Part shown: one piece after another, positions 51,799-62,426 of the stretch
Numbering within the stretch: position 1 is the stretch's first letter
How the letters are laid out: each line of letters starts with the position of its first letter
NCBI RefSeq assembly: GCF_001267925.1
Contig: NZ_CP011409.1
Location: forward strand, 4,340,001-4,404,000
Source: Herbaspirillum hiltneri N3
GTDB taxonomy: Bacteria; Pseudomonadota; Gammaproteobacteria; Burkholderiales; Burkholderiaceae_D
DNA length: 64,000 nucleotides
Direction of reading: 5' to 3'
Position numbers and translations under genes: made by a program
Notes under the pieces: model-generated
The model's input: the letters and a program-made list of their open reading frames with translations, nothing else
Told to the model about the DNA's origin: nothing
The model's database searches: none

Positions 51799-53103
51799 TT
51801 ACACCTTGGCTGGGGAAAAGACGACCTCCGCCCGCAAGCCGGCGCCGGTGTTTTCCAGCCGCACGCGCGCGCCGTGCAGATCGGCGATCTGGCGCACGAT
51901 GGCCAGGCCGAGGCCGCTGCCCGGCTGCGACGGCAGCACGTTGGCGGCGCGGTGGAAGCGGTCGAACACGCGCTCCAGATCCTGCTCGGGAATGCCGGGG
52001 CCGTGATCTTGCACGGTGACGATCAATGTATCGCCCTGCGCGCGCATCGCGACATCAACGGCAGTACCGGCCGGACTGTACTGCAGCGCGTTCGACAACA
52101 GGTTGCCGAACAGGATGCGCAAAGCGTCGGCATTGGCGTTGACGAAGCCCGCCACTTGCGCCGTCATGCCGAGGTCGATGCCCTTGTGTTCCGCCAGGGG
52201 CGCGTAATCCTGCACCACGCTGCGCAACAGCGGCGCCAGTTCCAGCGGTGCCAGTTCCTGCACGCCGGGTTCCTGGCGCGCCAGCGTCAGCAGCTGATGC
52301 ACCAGATGCGTGGCGCGCTCAAGGCCGTGACGCAGATCGGCGAAAGCAGCACGGCGCTCCTCGTCGCCGGTGGCACGCTCGGCCAGTTGCGCCTGCAGGC
52401 GCAACGCCGTCAGCGGCGTGCGCAACTCATGCGCGGCGTCGGCCACGAAGGCACGTTGCGTCTGCATGGCCTGGCGCAGGCGCTCAAGCAAGTCGTTGAA
52501 AGCATGCGTCAGCGGCCGGATCTCTTGCGGCAAGCCATGATCGGCCACCGGCGCCAGCGTGTGCATGTCGCGCGACTGCACGTCGGCGGCGGCGCGCCGC
52601 ACCGGCGCCAGCGCGTGGCCGACCGCGATCCATATCAGCGCACCGAGGAAGGGAAACAGCAGCAACAGCGGCATCACCGTCTTCACCGCCGCCTGCGCCG
52701 CCACCTGCTTGCGCGCGCTCTGCGGTTGCGAGACCTGCGCCACGGTATTGCCGATCTGTGCGCTGTAGACGCGCCACATGCCGCCCGGTCCGGGGACATC
52801 GGCGAAACCCAGCTCGGCCTGCTGCGGCATCACGCTGCGCGAGTGCGAGTGGTAGATCACGGTGCCGGTGCTGTCCCAGATCTGCATCATGATTTCGTCG
52901 TCGAGGCCGGGGATGTCCTGACCCGGCGCGATCGGCGCAAACGCCTGGCGCGGCAGCGACGCCGCGATCTGGCGCATCTGGTAATCGAAGATTTCGTTAG
53001 CCTCGCCGCGCGCCTGGAAATACAGCGCGACGCCGGCCAGCAGGATGCCGGCGCTCAGGCCGAGCGCCAGCCACAGCAGCAATTGTCGTCGGATGGAATT
53101 CAT
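51799..53103 (-). CDS. Sensor histidine kinase, QseC-like
   Basis: A 434-residue kinase with membrane segments near 10-28 and 150-168 (LLLLFPFLGALIWIAVGHAL), a periplasmic loop, HAMP, the H box FVADAAHELRTPLTALRLQ and HATPase boxes (NLLSNALQYSP, DHGPGIP, GSGLGLAI). Architecture and length fit QseC/PmrB-type kinases. It overlaps the regulator gene by 4 bases. Confidence 0.88.
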   Translation of the reverse strand: MNSIRRQLLLWLALGLSAGILLAGVALYFQARGEANEIFDYQMRQIAASLPRQAFAPIAPGQDIPGLDDEIMMQIWDSTGTVIYHSHSRSVMPQQAELGFADVPGPGGMWRVYSAQIGNTVAQVSQPQSARKQVAAQAAVKTVMPLLLLFPFLGALIWIAVGHALAPVRRAAADVQSRDMHTLAPVADHGLPQEIRPLTHAFNDLLERLRQAMQTQRAFVADAAHELRTPLTALRLQAQLAERATGDEERRAAFADLRHGLERATHLVHQLLTLARQEPGVQELAPLELAPLLRSVVQDYAPLAEHKGIDLGMTAQVAGFVNANADALRILFGNLLSNALQYSPAGTAVDVAMRAQGDTLIVTVQDHGPGIPEQDLERVFDRFHRAANVLPSQPGSGLGLAIVRQIADLHGARVRLENTGAGLRAEVVFSPAKV

Positions 53104-53756
53104 TTGGGCACCAGATAGCCGATCCCGCGCACGTTCTTGATGAAGTCGCTGCCGAGCTTCTTGCGCAGGGCGTGAATATGGACTTCGACCGCATTGCTGT
53201 CGACGCTATCATCCCAGCCGTAAAGCTTTTCTTCCAGCTGGGCGCGCGACAGCACCACGCCCGGACGATCCAGGAAGGCCTGCAGCAAGGTGAATTCGCG
53301 CGCCGACAGCGTTACCGGCAGCCCTTGCAGCAAGACTTCACGCGTGGCCGGATTCAGGCTGACGCCGCGCACTTCGATGAGGCTGTCGGCACGGCCCGAC
53401 TGGCGGCGCAGCAAGGCGCGCATGCGTGCCGAGAGCTCTTCTAGGTCGTAAGGCTTGATCAGGTAATCGTCAGCGCCGGCGTCGAGCCCCGCGACACGGT
53501 CGGCGACGGCGTCGCGCGCGGTGGCGATCAGCACCGGCACCTTGCTGCCGGACGCGCGCAACTCCTGCAACACGTCCAGGCCGTTCTTTTGCGGCAAGCC
53601 GAGGTCGAGCAGGACCAGCGCGTAATCCTCCTGGCGCAGCGCAAGTTGCGCCGCAACGCCGTCCTGCACCCAGTCGACGGCGAAACCGTCCTGGCGCAGC
53701 CCCTTGCGCACCGCTTCACCCACCATCAGATCGTCTTCGACCAGCAGAATGCGCAT
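53100..53756 (-). CDS. OmpR-type response regulator, QseB-like
   Basis: A 218-residue regulator: acidic pocket VEDD, phospho-acceptor Asp in VLLDLGLPQKNG, Lys in YLIKPYDLEE, and a C-terminal winged helix with SNAVEVHIHALRKKLG. It pairs with the overlapping kinase gene. The QseB/PmrA/TctD group includes regulators of cell-surface and flagellar genes; the signal is not evident. Confidence 0.9.
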   Translation of the reverse strand: MRILLVEDDLMVGEAVRKGLRQDGFAVDWVQDGVAAQLALRQEDYALVLLDLGLPQKNGLDVLQELRASGSKVPVLIATARDAVADRVAGLDAGADDYLIKPYDLEELSARMRALLRRQSGRADSLIEVRGVSLNPATREVLLQGLPVTLSAREFTLLQAFLDRPGVVLSRAQLEEKLYGWDDSVDSNAVEVHIHALRKKLGSDFIKNVRGIGYLVPK

Positions 53757-53765
53757 GGCAGTCTC

Positions 53766-53960
53766 CTACAGGAAGCGCGCCAGCAAGAACACCACCGCCG
53801 AAATCAGGATGGTCGACGCAAACGGCAGCGAAAACACGCGACCGAACAGCTTGAAGCGCAAGTCGCCCGGCAGGCGGCCGATGCCGAGCTTTTCCAGCCA
53901 CGGCAGCAGGCTGGAAAACACGATCACGGCGATGAAAATGACGACGACCCAACGAATCAT
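53766..53960 (-). CDS. DUF2905 small membrane protein
   Basis: Start at MIRWVVVIFIAVIVFSSLLP; 64 residues with two membrane helices separated by the family motif GRLPGDLRFK. DUF2905 proteins are conserved, short and of unknown role. It lies nine bases before the response regulator gene in the same direction. Confidence 0.88.
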   Translation of the reverse strand: MIRWVVVIFIAVIVFSSLLPWLEKLGIGRLPGDLRFKLFGRVFSLPFASTILISAVVFLLARFL

Positions 53961-53973
53961 ATGAACTCTCTGG

Positions 53974-55119
53974 TTACAGGCGGTAGGTACGGTCATGCGC
54001 CAACAGGCGCTCTGGCCAGTCGACGTTCTTGCCCACGGCGAGCACTTTGAACAGCTCGCCCATTTCAGCGGGCGAAATCAGCTTTTGCACGGCGTTGGAT
54101 TGCGGCAGGTATTGTGCGCTTTGTTCCGGCGATGTGCGCAACAGCAGCTCGCCGATGCCCGCGCTGAGCAGGAATCCCGCCTGGCTGGAATAGCCCAGCA
54201 CGTCCAGGCCGCCCTCGACCGCTGCACGCGCCATGGCGGTGAAATCAACGTGCGCGGTGACGTCCTGCAAACCCGGGAGGTAGAACGGATCGGCGTGCGC
54301 GTGGTGGCGGTAGTGGCACATCAGCGTGCCCTGCACGCGTCCCGGGAAATAATATTCCGCCGCAGGGAATCCGTAGTCGATCAGCAGCACCGCAGAATTT
54401 CCCTGTTGCAACATCGTCGCCAGCGATTGCATGAACGCGGCGCCGATGGGGTGGACTTCAGTCAGGTAACCAACCGGCAGCGCGTCGCCGTCGGGGATCT
54501 GCGCGGCGAGAGCGGCATCGCCGACGCGGTCGGCGAACGTCAAGGCGCCCGCGGCATCGAGCGCCACGCCGCGCTCCAGCCAGCCCTGTTGGCCGCGCAC
54601 CACCAATTGCACCGGCATCGCGTCGAGCACTTCATTGCCGATCACCACGCCGGAAAACGTCGCCGGCAGGCTGTCGAGCCATTGCACCTGCGGGAAGTCG
54701 CGCAGCTTTTCCTGTTGCCGCGCGCGCAACTGCGCCGAGATCTCGACGATGTAATAGTGTTGCGGCAATTGACCGGCTGCGCGCAGCTCGCTCAGGATAT
54801 CGAAGGCCAGTTTGCCGGTGCCGGCGCCGAACTCCATGATGGCTGCGCCGGTCTGGGGAAACAATTCTGTCGCCAAATGGGCCAAAGTGGCGCCGAAAAG
54901 AGGCGAAATTTCCGGTGCGGTTGTAAAATCACCGTCTTTGCCCAATTTGGCCGCGCCGCCGCTGTAATAGCCCAGTGCGGGCGCGTACAGCACCAGCTCC
55001 ATGTAGCGGGCAAACGAAATCCAGCCGCCGTTGCGCCGGATATCGCCGGCGATCAGAAGCTGGAGAGAGCGGGAAGCGGCAAGCGCGTCGGCGGAGGGTT
55101 CGGGTAGTTGCAATTGCAT
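53974..55119 (-). CDS. SAM-dependent methyltransferase, MidA/NDUFAF7 type
   Basis: A 381-residue protein starting MQLQLPEPSADALAAS. The NDUFAF7/MidA family (PF02636) is shown by ISFARYMELVLYAPALGYYSGG near the start, the SAM loop MEFGAGTGKLAFDIL and VVIGNEVLDAMPVQLV. The mitochondrial homologue methylates an Arg of complex I; the bacterial role is not settled. Confidence 0.88.
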   Translation of the reverse strand: MQLQLPEPSADALAASRSLQLLIAGDIRRNGGWISFARYMELVLYAPALGYYSGGAAKLGKDGDFTTAPEISPLFGATLAHLATELFPQTGAAIMEFGAGTGKLAFDILSELRAAGQLPQHYYIVEISAQLRARQQEKLRDFPQVQWLDSLPATFSGVVIGNEVLDAMPVQLVVRGQQGWLERGVALDAAGALTFADRVGDAALAAQIPDGDALPVGYLTEVHPIGAAFMQSLATMLQQGNSAVLLIDYGFPAAEYYFPGRVQGTLMCHYRHHAHADPFYLPGLQDVTAHVDFTAMARAAVEGGLDVLGYSSQAGFLLSAGIGELLLRTSPEQSAQYLPQSNAVQKLISPAEMGELFKVLAVGKNVDWPERLLAHDRTYRL

Positions 55120-55207
55120 GATGGGGCGTATTGTATTTGAATCCGTCACGGCCTTCGCGATTGACCCATGCCGTCATTCGGCGCTCCGCCCCGGCATCCA
55201 CCACGAA

Positions 55208-55981
55208 ATGAACATCATGATTCCGTCTCGACAACAAGTTGCCCTCGTCACCGGCGCCGCCAAACGCATCGGCCGCACGATCGCGCTCGCACTGGCGCGC
55301 GACGGCTGGGACATCGCCGTGCATTACGGCAAATCGGCGGCCGAAGCGCAAACGCTGGTCGCCGAGATCGCTGCGCTGGGCCGGCGCGCCATCGCGCTGC
55401 CCTGCGAGCTGGCCGACGAAGCCGGGGTACGCGCGCTGGTGCGCCAGGCAGGCCGGCTCGGGCCGGTGGCGTGCGTGGTGAACAACGCCTCGCTGTTCCG
55501 CGAAGACCGGGCCGAGAGCTTCTCGATGGCTGCGCTGGACGCCCACATGCGCGCCAATGTCGGCGCGCCCGTGCTGCTGGCGCAGGCCCTGTACGACGCC
55601 ACGCCGGAAGGCCGCCAGGCCGTGGTGATCAACCTGCTCGACCAGAAGCTGTACAATCCGAATCCCGATTTCCTGTCTTACACGCTGTCCAAGGCCGCGC
55701 TGCAAAGCGCCACCACCTTGCTGGCGCAGGCGCTGGCGCCGCGCGTGCGGGTGGTCGGCGTGGCGCCCGGCATCACCATGGTCTCGGGCGACCAGAGCGA
55801 GGCGGCGTTCCGGAAAGCCCATCGCGTGACGCCGCTGGGCAAGAGCAGTACGCCCGACGACGTCGCCGCCGCGGTCTGCTTCGTCGCCACCGCGCAGGCG
55901 ATCACCGGCACCACCATCCTGGTCGACGGCGGCCAGCACCTGGTGCCGCTGCAACGCGACGTGATGTTCCTGGCCAGGTAG
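55208..55981 (+). CDS. Short-chain dehydrogenase, pteridine-reductase-like
   Basis: A 257-residue SDR from the ATG at 55208. NAD(P) loop is TGAAKRIGRTIALAL, and the catalytic Tyr-x3-Lys is in LSYTLSKAALQSA with Asn in VVNNASLF. Similar to FolM/pteridine reductase; the folB-type gene 43 bases downstream supports a dihydropterin substrate. It is divergent from the methyltransferase gene. Confidence 0.85.
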   Translation: MNIMIPSRQQVALVTGAAKRIGRTIALALARDGWDIAVHYGKSAAEAQTLVAEIAALGRRAIALPCELADEAGVRALVRQAGRLGPVACVVNNASLFREDRAESFSMAALDAHMRANVGAPVLLAQALYDATPEGRQAVVINLLDQKLYNPNPDFLSYTLSKAALQSATTLLAQALAPRVRVVGVAPGITMVSGDQSEAAFRKAHRVTPLGKSSTPDDVAAAVCFVATAQAITGTTILVDGGQHLVPLQRDVMFLAR

Positions 55982-56024
55982 GCGCTCCTGGTTTTTTATC
56001 TTTTATCTCTTTTGTCTGGATTCC

Positions 56025-56420
56025 ATGTTTTCTCTTTCCCATCCCGAACTGAACGATTGCCGCCGCCTGTTCCTGCGCAACTATGAAGTGCTGATCAACA
56101 TCGGCGTGCACGAATTCGAGAAGAAGGGCGAGCAGCGTATCCTGATCAATGTCGACCTGTTCATCCCGCTGGCCATGTCGACGCCGGAACACGACCAGTT
56201 GCAGGAAGTGGTCGATTACGACTTCATCCGCAGCACCATCGCCAAGCGCATGGCGCAGGGCCACATTCATTTGCAGGAAACCTTGTGCGACGACGTCGTC
56301 AAGGCCATGCTGGCGCATCCGAAGGTGCGCGCCGTCCGCGTTTCCACCGAGAAGCCGGACGTCTATCCCGATTGCGATTCGGTCGGCGTGGAAGTCTTCC
56401 GCGTCAAAGAAGCGCTCTAA
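56025..56420 (+). CDS. folB: Dihydroneopterin aldolase
   Basis: A 131-residue protein of the FolB tunnelling fold. It cleaves dihydroneopterin to 6-hydroxymethyl-dihydropterin in folate synthesis. Visible family features are [20 protein letters not shown], the catalytic-Glu region and [10 protein letters not shown], and [15 protein letters not shown] with the active Lys. It is between the pteridine-reductase-like gene and ttcA. Confidence 0.88.
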   Translation: MFSLSHPELNDCRRLFLRNYEVLINIGVHEFEKKGEQRILINVDLFIPLAMSTPEHDQLQEVVDYDFIRSTIAKRMAQGHIHLQETLCDDVVKAMLAHPKVRAVRVSTEKPDVYPDCDSVGVEVFRVKEAL

Positions 56421-56443
56421 TACCTCTATTTGCAGGACCCAAG

Positions 56444-57394
<951 letters not shown>

Positions 57395-57744
57395 CCTGCA
57401 AAGTGAATATCGGTTACGCATAACGGCGCAGTTTGGAGGACGTTATGTGTAAAAAATTATTTACAAAGGCCATATTTGCACGGATTGGATGCCAAATACC
57501 CTCCTGATCATCGCTTGAAGCCGTTGCGCCCCATGATTTAATTTGACCGTCATCTGCGTAATTTCCGGTACTCCCGGGCAATACGCAGAAGAACCACAAT
57601 ATCAATCAAATCAAGAAAGTCGCGACAGCCGCAGGGGGCCTCAGAAAGGAAGTTGGTGATCAACCCTTCCGCCACCGTGATGGAACCACCATCCGCACCT
57701 CTGCCCATGCCGACCACTGCTTATTTCGTGCATGAGGAAGTTTG
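57395..57744. other. Intergenic region before the sugar-nucleotide cluster
   Basis: 350 bases with patches of lower GC around 57440-57620. A 63-codon minus-strand frame (57414-57605) is present but has no ribosome site and no recognisable sequence. It probably holds the promoter of the rfb operon; I see no clear hexamers. Confidence 0.5.
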
Positions 57745-58824
57745 ATGGCAGCACAATTCTGGCGCGACAAGCGCGTATTCATCACCGGCCATACCGGCTT
57801 CAAGGGTAGCTGGCTGACCTTGTGGTTGCACCGTTGGGGCGCCGAGGTCTACGGCTATTCGTTGCCGGCGCCGACCAATCCGAGCCTGTTCCATCTGGCG
57901 CGTCTCCAGAATTGCGTCCAGACCACCACCGGCGACGTGCGCGACCTCAAACACCTGAGCGACACCATGGCGGCGGTACAGCCGGATGTGGTGTTCCACC
58001 TGGCGGCGCAGCCGCTGGTGCGGGACTCCTACAACACGCCGATCGATACCTTCGCCATCAACGTGATGGGCACCGCGCACGTGCTGGAAGCCGTTCGCCA
58101 TACGCCGAACGTGCGCTCGGTGATCGTGGTGACCAGCGACAAATGCTATGAAAACCGCGAATGGCTGTGGGGCTACCGCGAAGACGACCCGATGGGCGGC
58201 CACGATCCGTACAGCAGCAGCAAGGGTGCTGCAGAACTGGTGACCTCGGCGTATCGCCGTTCGTACTTCCAGCAAGGCGGCGATACCAAGGCTGCGATCG
58301 CCACCGTACGCGCCGGCAACGTCATCGGCGGCGGCGACTTCGCCAACGACCGACTGATTCCGGATTTCATCCGCGCACTGGAAAAAGAAGAAGCCGTCAG
58401 CATCCGTAACCCGCACGCGATCCGCCCCTGGCAATTCGTGCTGGAGCCCTTGTCGGGCTACCTGCAAGTGGCGCAAAAACTGTATGAATCAGGCCAGCAA
58501 TTCGCCGAAGGCTGGAACTTCGGTCCGGCCGACACCGACCTGCAAACGGTCAGCCAGCTATGCGCGACCTTCAACCATTCGCTGCAAAAGAACGAAGTGC
58601 AGCCGGTAGAAGTTCGCCTGGAGAGCCAGGCCGGTGCGCCGCACGAAGCCGCGTTCCTGCGCCTCGACATTTCCAAGGCGCGCCAGCGGCTGGACTGGAT
58701 CCCGAAGATGGAACTGTATACCGCGCTGGAATTGACCGCGCAGTGGTATGGAGGCTATATCAACAATGAAGACTTGCGCGCGCTGAGCGAAAGCCAGATT
58801 GAGTTCTACCAGAATCTGACATAA
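57745..58824 (+). CDS. rfbG: CDP-glucose 4,6-dehydratase
   Basis: A 360-residue extended SDR. Start ATG at 57745 after GAGGAAG. NAD loop is ITGHTGFKGSWLTLWL; the catalytic Ser-Asp-Lys and Tyr-x3-Lys are in VTSDKCYENREW and DPYSSSKGAAELV. The sequence GHTGFKGSW and GYREDDPMGGHDPYS are typical of RfbG, which makes CDP-4-keto-6-deoxyglucose for dideoxy or branched sugars. The usual partner rfbF (CDP-glucose synthesis) is not in the window. Confidence 0.9.
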   Translation: MAAQFWRDKRVFITGHTGFKGSWLTLWLHRWGAEVYGYSLPAPTNPSLFHLARLQNCVQTTTGDVRDLKHLSDTMAAVQPDVVFHLAAQPLVRDSYNTPIDTFAINVMGTAHVLEAVRHTPNVRSVIVVTSDKCYENREWLWGYREDDPMGGHDPYSSSKGAAELVTSAYRRSYFQQGGDTKAAIATVRAGNVIGGGDFANDRLIPDFIRALEKEEAVSIRNPHAIRPWQFVLEPLSGYLQVAQKLYESGQQFAEGWNFGPADTDLQTVSQLCATFNHSLQKNEVQPVEVRLESQAGAPHEAAFLRLDISKARQRLDWIPKMELYTALELTAQWYGGYINNEDLRALSESQIEFYQNLT

Positions 58825-58857
58825 TTCCCGGCTATATCAATCGAGGTCGGAATTCAG

Positions 58858-59868
58858 ATGAACATTCTCGTTACAGGCGGTGCAGGTTATATCGGTTCTC
58901 ACACGTGCGTGGAACTGCTCAAGGCCGGGCATCAGGTCGTTGTTTTCGACAACTTCTGCAACAGCTTTCCCGAAGCGCCACGCCGTGTCGAAAAAATTAC
59001 CGGTAAAACGCTGACACTGGTGAAGGGCGACATTCGCGACCGCGCAGCGATCGAGCAGGCATTGCGCGAACACGCATGCGACGCCGTCATTCACTTTGCA
59101 GGTTTGAAAGCCGTCGGCGAATCGGTCGTCAAGCCGCTGGAGTACTACGACAACAATGTCGTCGGCACTGTCCGTCTGCTGGAAGCGATGCAGGCGGCAA
59201 ATGTCAAAACCCTGGTGTTCAGCTCTTCGGCCACGGTCTACGGCAATCCGCAATACCTTCCGCTGACCGAATCGCATCCGCTTTCAGCCAGCAATCCCTA
59301 TGGTCGCAGCAAGATCGTGATCGAGGACATGCTTCGCGATTTTCATATCGCGCATCCCGACTGGTGCATTGCCTTGTTACGCTACTTCAATCCGGTCGGC
59401 GCACACGAAAGCGGTCTGATCGGCGAGGACCCCCAAGGCATTCCCAACAACCTGATGCCGTTCGTCGCCCAGGTCGCCATTGGGAAACGCGACAAACTGA
59501 ATATCTGGGGCGGCGACTATGACACGCCGGACGGCACCGGGGTACGCGACTTCATCCATGTCGTCGATCTGGCCGTCGGCCATCTCAACGCGCTGGAGTA
59601 CCTTAAGAAGCCGCAATGCTTTGCCGTCAATCTCGGCACGGGCATCGGTTACAGCGTCCTGGACGTCGTCAAGGCTTTCGAAAAGGCCTGCGGCAAAACG
59701 CTCCCGTTTGAAATCGCAGCCCGCAGGCCCGGTGATATTGCGGCGTGTTATGCCGACACGGCGCTGGCCAAATCCACTCTCGGCTGGGAAGCAACCCGCT
59801 CGCTGGAAACCATGTGCGCCGACAGCTGGCGCTGGCAACAGGGAAACCCGAACGGCTTTCGCATCTAA
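58858..59868 (+). CDS. galE: UDP-glucose 4-epimerase
   Basis: A 336-residue SDR epimerase interconverting UDP-glucose and UDP-galactose. NAD loop is VTGGAGYIGSHTCVELLKAG; active Tyr and Lys are in NPYGRSKIVIEDML with Ser in FSSSATVYGNPQYLP. GTGVRDFIHVVDLAVGH is diagnostic. Lies 33 bases after rfbG. Confidence 0.95.
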   Translation: MNILVTGGAGYIGSHTCVELLKAGHQVVVFDNFCNSFPEAPRRVEKITGKTLTLVKGDIRDRAAIEQALREHACDAVIHFAGLKAVGESVVKPLEYYDNNVVGTVRLLEAMQAANVKTLVFSSSATVYGNPQYLPLTESHPLSASNPYGRSKIVIEDMLRDFHIAHPDWCIALLRYFNPVGAHESGLIGEDPQGIPNNLMPFVAQVAIGKRDKLNIWGGDYDTPDGTGVRDFIHVVDLAVGHLNALEYLKKPQCFAVNLGTGIGYSVLDVVKAFEKACGKTLPFEIAARRPGDIAACYADTALAKSTLGWEATRSLETMCADSWRWQQGNPNGFRI

Positions 59869-59898
59869 CTGCAGCACAACTGGAAACTGGAACAGATC

Positions 59899-60966
59899 AT
59901 GATTTTCGTGACCGGCGGCGCCGGCTTCATCGGCAGCAATTTCATCCTCGACTATCTCGCGCGCAGCGATGAGCACGTGCTCAACATCGACAAACTGACC
60001 TATGCCGGCAATCCGTACAACCTGAGCAGCCTCGACGGCGACGCACGCTATCACTTCGTGCAGGCCGACATCGCCGACCGCGCGACGATCGACGCCTTGT
60101 TCGAACAGCACCAGCCGCGCGCGATCCTGCATTTTGCCGCGGAAAGCCACGTCGACCGCTCCATTCACAGCCCCGGCGAGTTCATCCAGACCAACGTCAA
60201 CGGCACGTTCACCTTGCTGGAAGCGACGCGGGTTTACTGGTCCGGACTCCCTGCCGGCGCCAAGGAAGAATTCCGCTTCCTGCACGTTTCGACCGATGAA
60301 GTGTACGGCACGCTGGGACCCGGCGACGCGCCCTTCAGCGAGACTACGCCGTATGCGCCCAACAGCCCCTACTCGGCGTCCAAGGCCGCCTCCGACCATC
60401 TGGTGCGGGCCTACCATCACACCTATGGCCTGCCGACGCTGACCACCAATTGCTCCAACAATTACGGTCCCTATCATTTCCCCGAGAAGCTGATTCCGCT
60501 GGTGATCCTCAACGCGCTCGACGGCAAGCTGCTGCCGATCTATGGCGACGGCCAGCAGGTCCGCGACTGGCTGTTCGTCAGCGACCATTGCACCGCGATC
60601 CGCGAAGTGCTGGCGCGCGGCATCCCAGGCGAAACCTACAACGTCGGCGGCTGGAACGAAAAAACGAATCTCGACGTGGTGCAGACGCTGTGCGACATCC
60701 TCGACGAACTCCAACCCAAGGCCGCCGGCAGCTACCGCGACCAGATCACTTTCGTGCAAGACCGCCCCGGCCACGACCGCCGCTACGCCATCGACGCCCG
60801 CAAGCTGGAGCGCGAACTGAGCTGGAAACCCGGCGAGACCTTTGAAACCGGCATCGCCAAAACCGTGCGCTGGTATCTCGACAATCCGCAATGGGTCGCC
60901 AACGTGCGCTCGGGCGGCTATCTGAAATGGCTGGAACTCCAATACGGCGGCAAGGAAAAATCATGA
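59899..60966 (+). CDS. rfbB: dTDP-glucose 4,6-dehydratase
   Basis: A 355-residue enzyme, second step of dTDP-rhamnose synthesis. NAD loop is [16 protein letters not shown]; catalytic Asp-Glu are in [11 protein letters not shown] and Tyr-x3-Lys in [28 protein letters not shown] is a family signature. Its stop overlaps the rfbA start (ATGA). Confidence 0.96.
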   Translation: MIFVTGGAGFIGSNFILDYLARSDEHVLNIDKLTYAGNPYNLSSLDGDARYHFVQADIADRATIDALFEQHQPRAILHFAAESHVDRSIHSPGEFIQTNVNGTFTLLEATRVYWSGLPAGAKEEFRFLHVSTDEVYGTLGPGDAPFSETTPYAPNSPYSASKAASDHLVRAYHHTYGLPTLTTNCSNNYGPYHFPEKLIPLVILNALDGKLLPIYGDGQQVRDWLFVSDHCTAIREVLARGIPGETYNVGGWNEKTNLDVVQTLCDILDELQPKAAGSYRDQITFVQDRPGHDRRYAIDARKLERELSWKPGETFETGIAKTVRWYLDNPQWVANVRSGGYLKWLELQYGGKEKS

Positions 60967-61868
60967 CGACAGCAGCACGCATCCTGCCCGAACGCAAAGG
61001 CATCATCCTTGCCGGCGGCTCGGGTACGCGCCTGTATCCGGCGACCACGGTGATCTCCAAGCAGCTGATGCCGATCTACGACAAGCCGATGGTGTACTAC
61101 CCGCTGACCAGCCTGATGCTGGCGGGCATCCGCGATATCCTGATCATTTCCACACCGCAGGACACGCCCCGCTTTACCGAACTGCTGGGCGACGGCCACC
61201 AATGGGGCCTGAACCTGAGCTACGCGGTGCAACCCTCACCGGACGGTCTCGCACAGGCGTTCATCATCGGCCGCCGCTTCATCGATGGCGCACCGTCGGC
61301 GCTGATCCTCGGCGACAATATTTTCTACGGCCGCGAGTTCGAAACGCAATTGCGCGCGGCTTCTGCGGCGCCCGATGGGGCCACGATTTTCGCCTATCAT
61401 GTCAACGATCCGGAACGCTACGGCGTAGTTGAATTCGACCAGAGCCGCCGCGCGGTCAGCATCGTCGAAAAACCGCAGCAGCCGAAATCGAACTACGCCG
61501 TCACCGGTCTGTACTTCTATGACAACCAGGTCTGCGATATCGCCGACAGCATCAAGCCGTCGGCGCGCGGCGAACTCGAAATCACCGACGTCAACAGCAC
61601 CTACCTGAGCCGCAACCAGTTGCAGGTGGAACTGATGGGACGCGGCATCGCCTGGCTCGATACCGGCACCCATGAGTCGCTGCTGGAAGCGGGACAGTTC
61701 ATTGCCACCATCGAGAAACGCCAGGGCCTGAAAGTCGCCTGTCCCGAAGAAATCGCCTATCGGCGCGGGTACATCGATGCTGCGCAACTTGAGCAGCTGG
61801 CCGCACCACTAAAGAAAAACGCGTACGGCCAATACCTCTTGCGCCTGCTGACCGACCTGAGCTATTGA
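60963..61868 (+). CDS. rfbA: Glucose-1-phosphate thymidylyltransferase
   Basis: A 301-residue enzyme joining dTTP and glucose-1-phosphate, first step of the dTDP-rhamnose route. Signature [32 protein letters not shown] at the metal site, and [19 protein letters not shown]. The start gives [13 protein letters not shown], overlapping rfbB by four bases. Confidence 0.96.
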   Translation: MTTAARILPERKGIILAGGSGTRLYPATTVISKQLMPIYDKPMVYYPLTSLMLAGIRDILIISTPQDTPRFTELLGDGHQWGLNLSYAVQPSPDGLAQAFIIGRRFIDGAPSALILGDNIFYGREFETQLRAASAAPDGATIFAYHVNDPERYGVVEFDQSRRAVSIVEKPQQPKSNYAVTGLYFYDNQVCDIADSIKPSARGELEITDVNSTYLSRNQLQVELMGRGIAWLDTGTHESLLEAGQFIATIEKRQGLKVACPEEIAYRRGYIDAAQLEQLAAPLKKNAYGQYLLRLLTDLSY

Positions 61869-61880
61869 GAATTGCTTATC

Positions 61881-62426
61881 ATGCAAATCATTCCCGCCGC
61901 CATTCCTGACATCCTGATCATTGAACCAAAGGTATTTGGCGACGATCGCGGCTTCTTCTACGAGAGCTTCAACGCGCGACGGTTTCAAGAGCTGACAGGC
62001 ATTGCCGCCGAGTTCGTACAGGACAACCATTCCCGCTCCGCCCGTAACGTGTTGCGCGGCCTGCACTACCAGATCCGCCATGCACAAGGCAAACTCGTGC
62101 GCGTAACGGCTGGCGAAGTGCTGGACGTCGCCGTCGACATCCGCAGGGCGTCACCCACATTCGGCCGCTGGGTCGCCACGGTGCTATCGGCCGAGAATAA
62201 ACGCCAGCTTTGGGTCCCGCCCGGCTTTGCCCACGGCTTCGTGGTGCGCAGCGACTACGCTGAGTTCCTTTACAAGACCACTGACTATTGGATGCCGGAG
62301 CATGAGCGCAGCATCCTCTGGAATGACCCCGCCATCGGCATCGACTGGCAAATCGCAGGTGAGCCCGTGCTGTCGGCCAAGGATGTGCAAGGCAAGCTGT
62401 TGGCCGACGCCGAGGTGTTCGCATGA
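61881..62426 (+). CDS. rfbC: dTDP-4-dehydrorhamnose 3,5-epimerase
   Basis: A 181-residue cupin epimerase. Motifs are DDRGFFYESFNARRF, the catalytic His in VLRGLHYQIRHAQGKLVRV, and VPPGFAHGFVV. Start ATG at 61881 gives MQIIPAAIPDIL. It ends in a 4-base overlap with rfbD. Confidence 0.95.
   Translation: MQIIPAAIPDILIIEPKVFGDDRGFFYESFNARRFQELTGIAAEFVQDNHSRSARNVLRGLHYQIRHAQGKLVRVTAGEVLDVAVDIRRASPTFGRWVATVLSAENKRQLWVPPGFAHGFVVRSDYAEFLYKTTDYWMPEHERSILWNDPAIGIDWQIAGEPVLSAKDVQGKLLADAEVFA

Noticed and set aside
57414-57605. A 63-codon minus-strand gene before rfbG
   Set aside because: No ribosome site, no domain and no conservation that I can see; kept only as part of the intergenic description.
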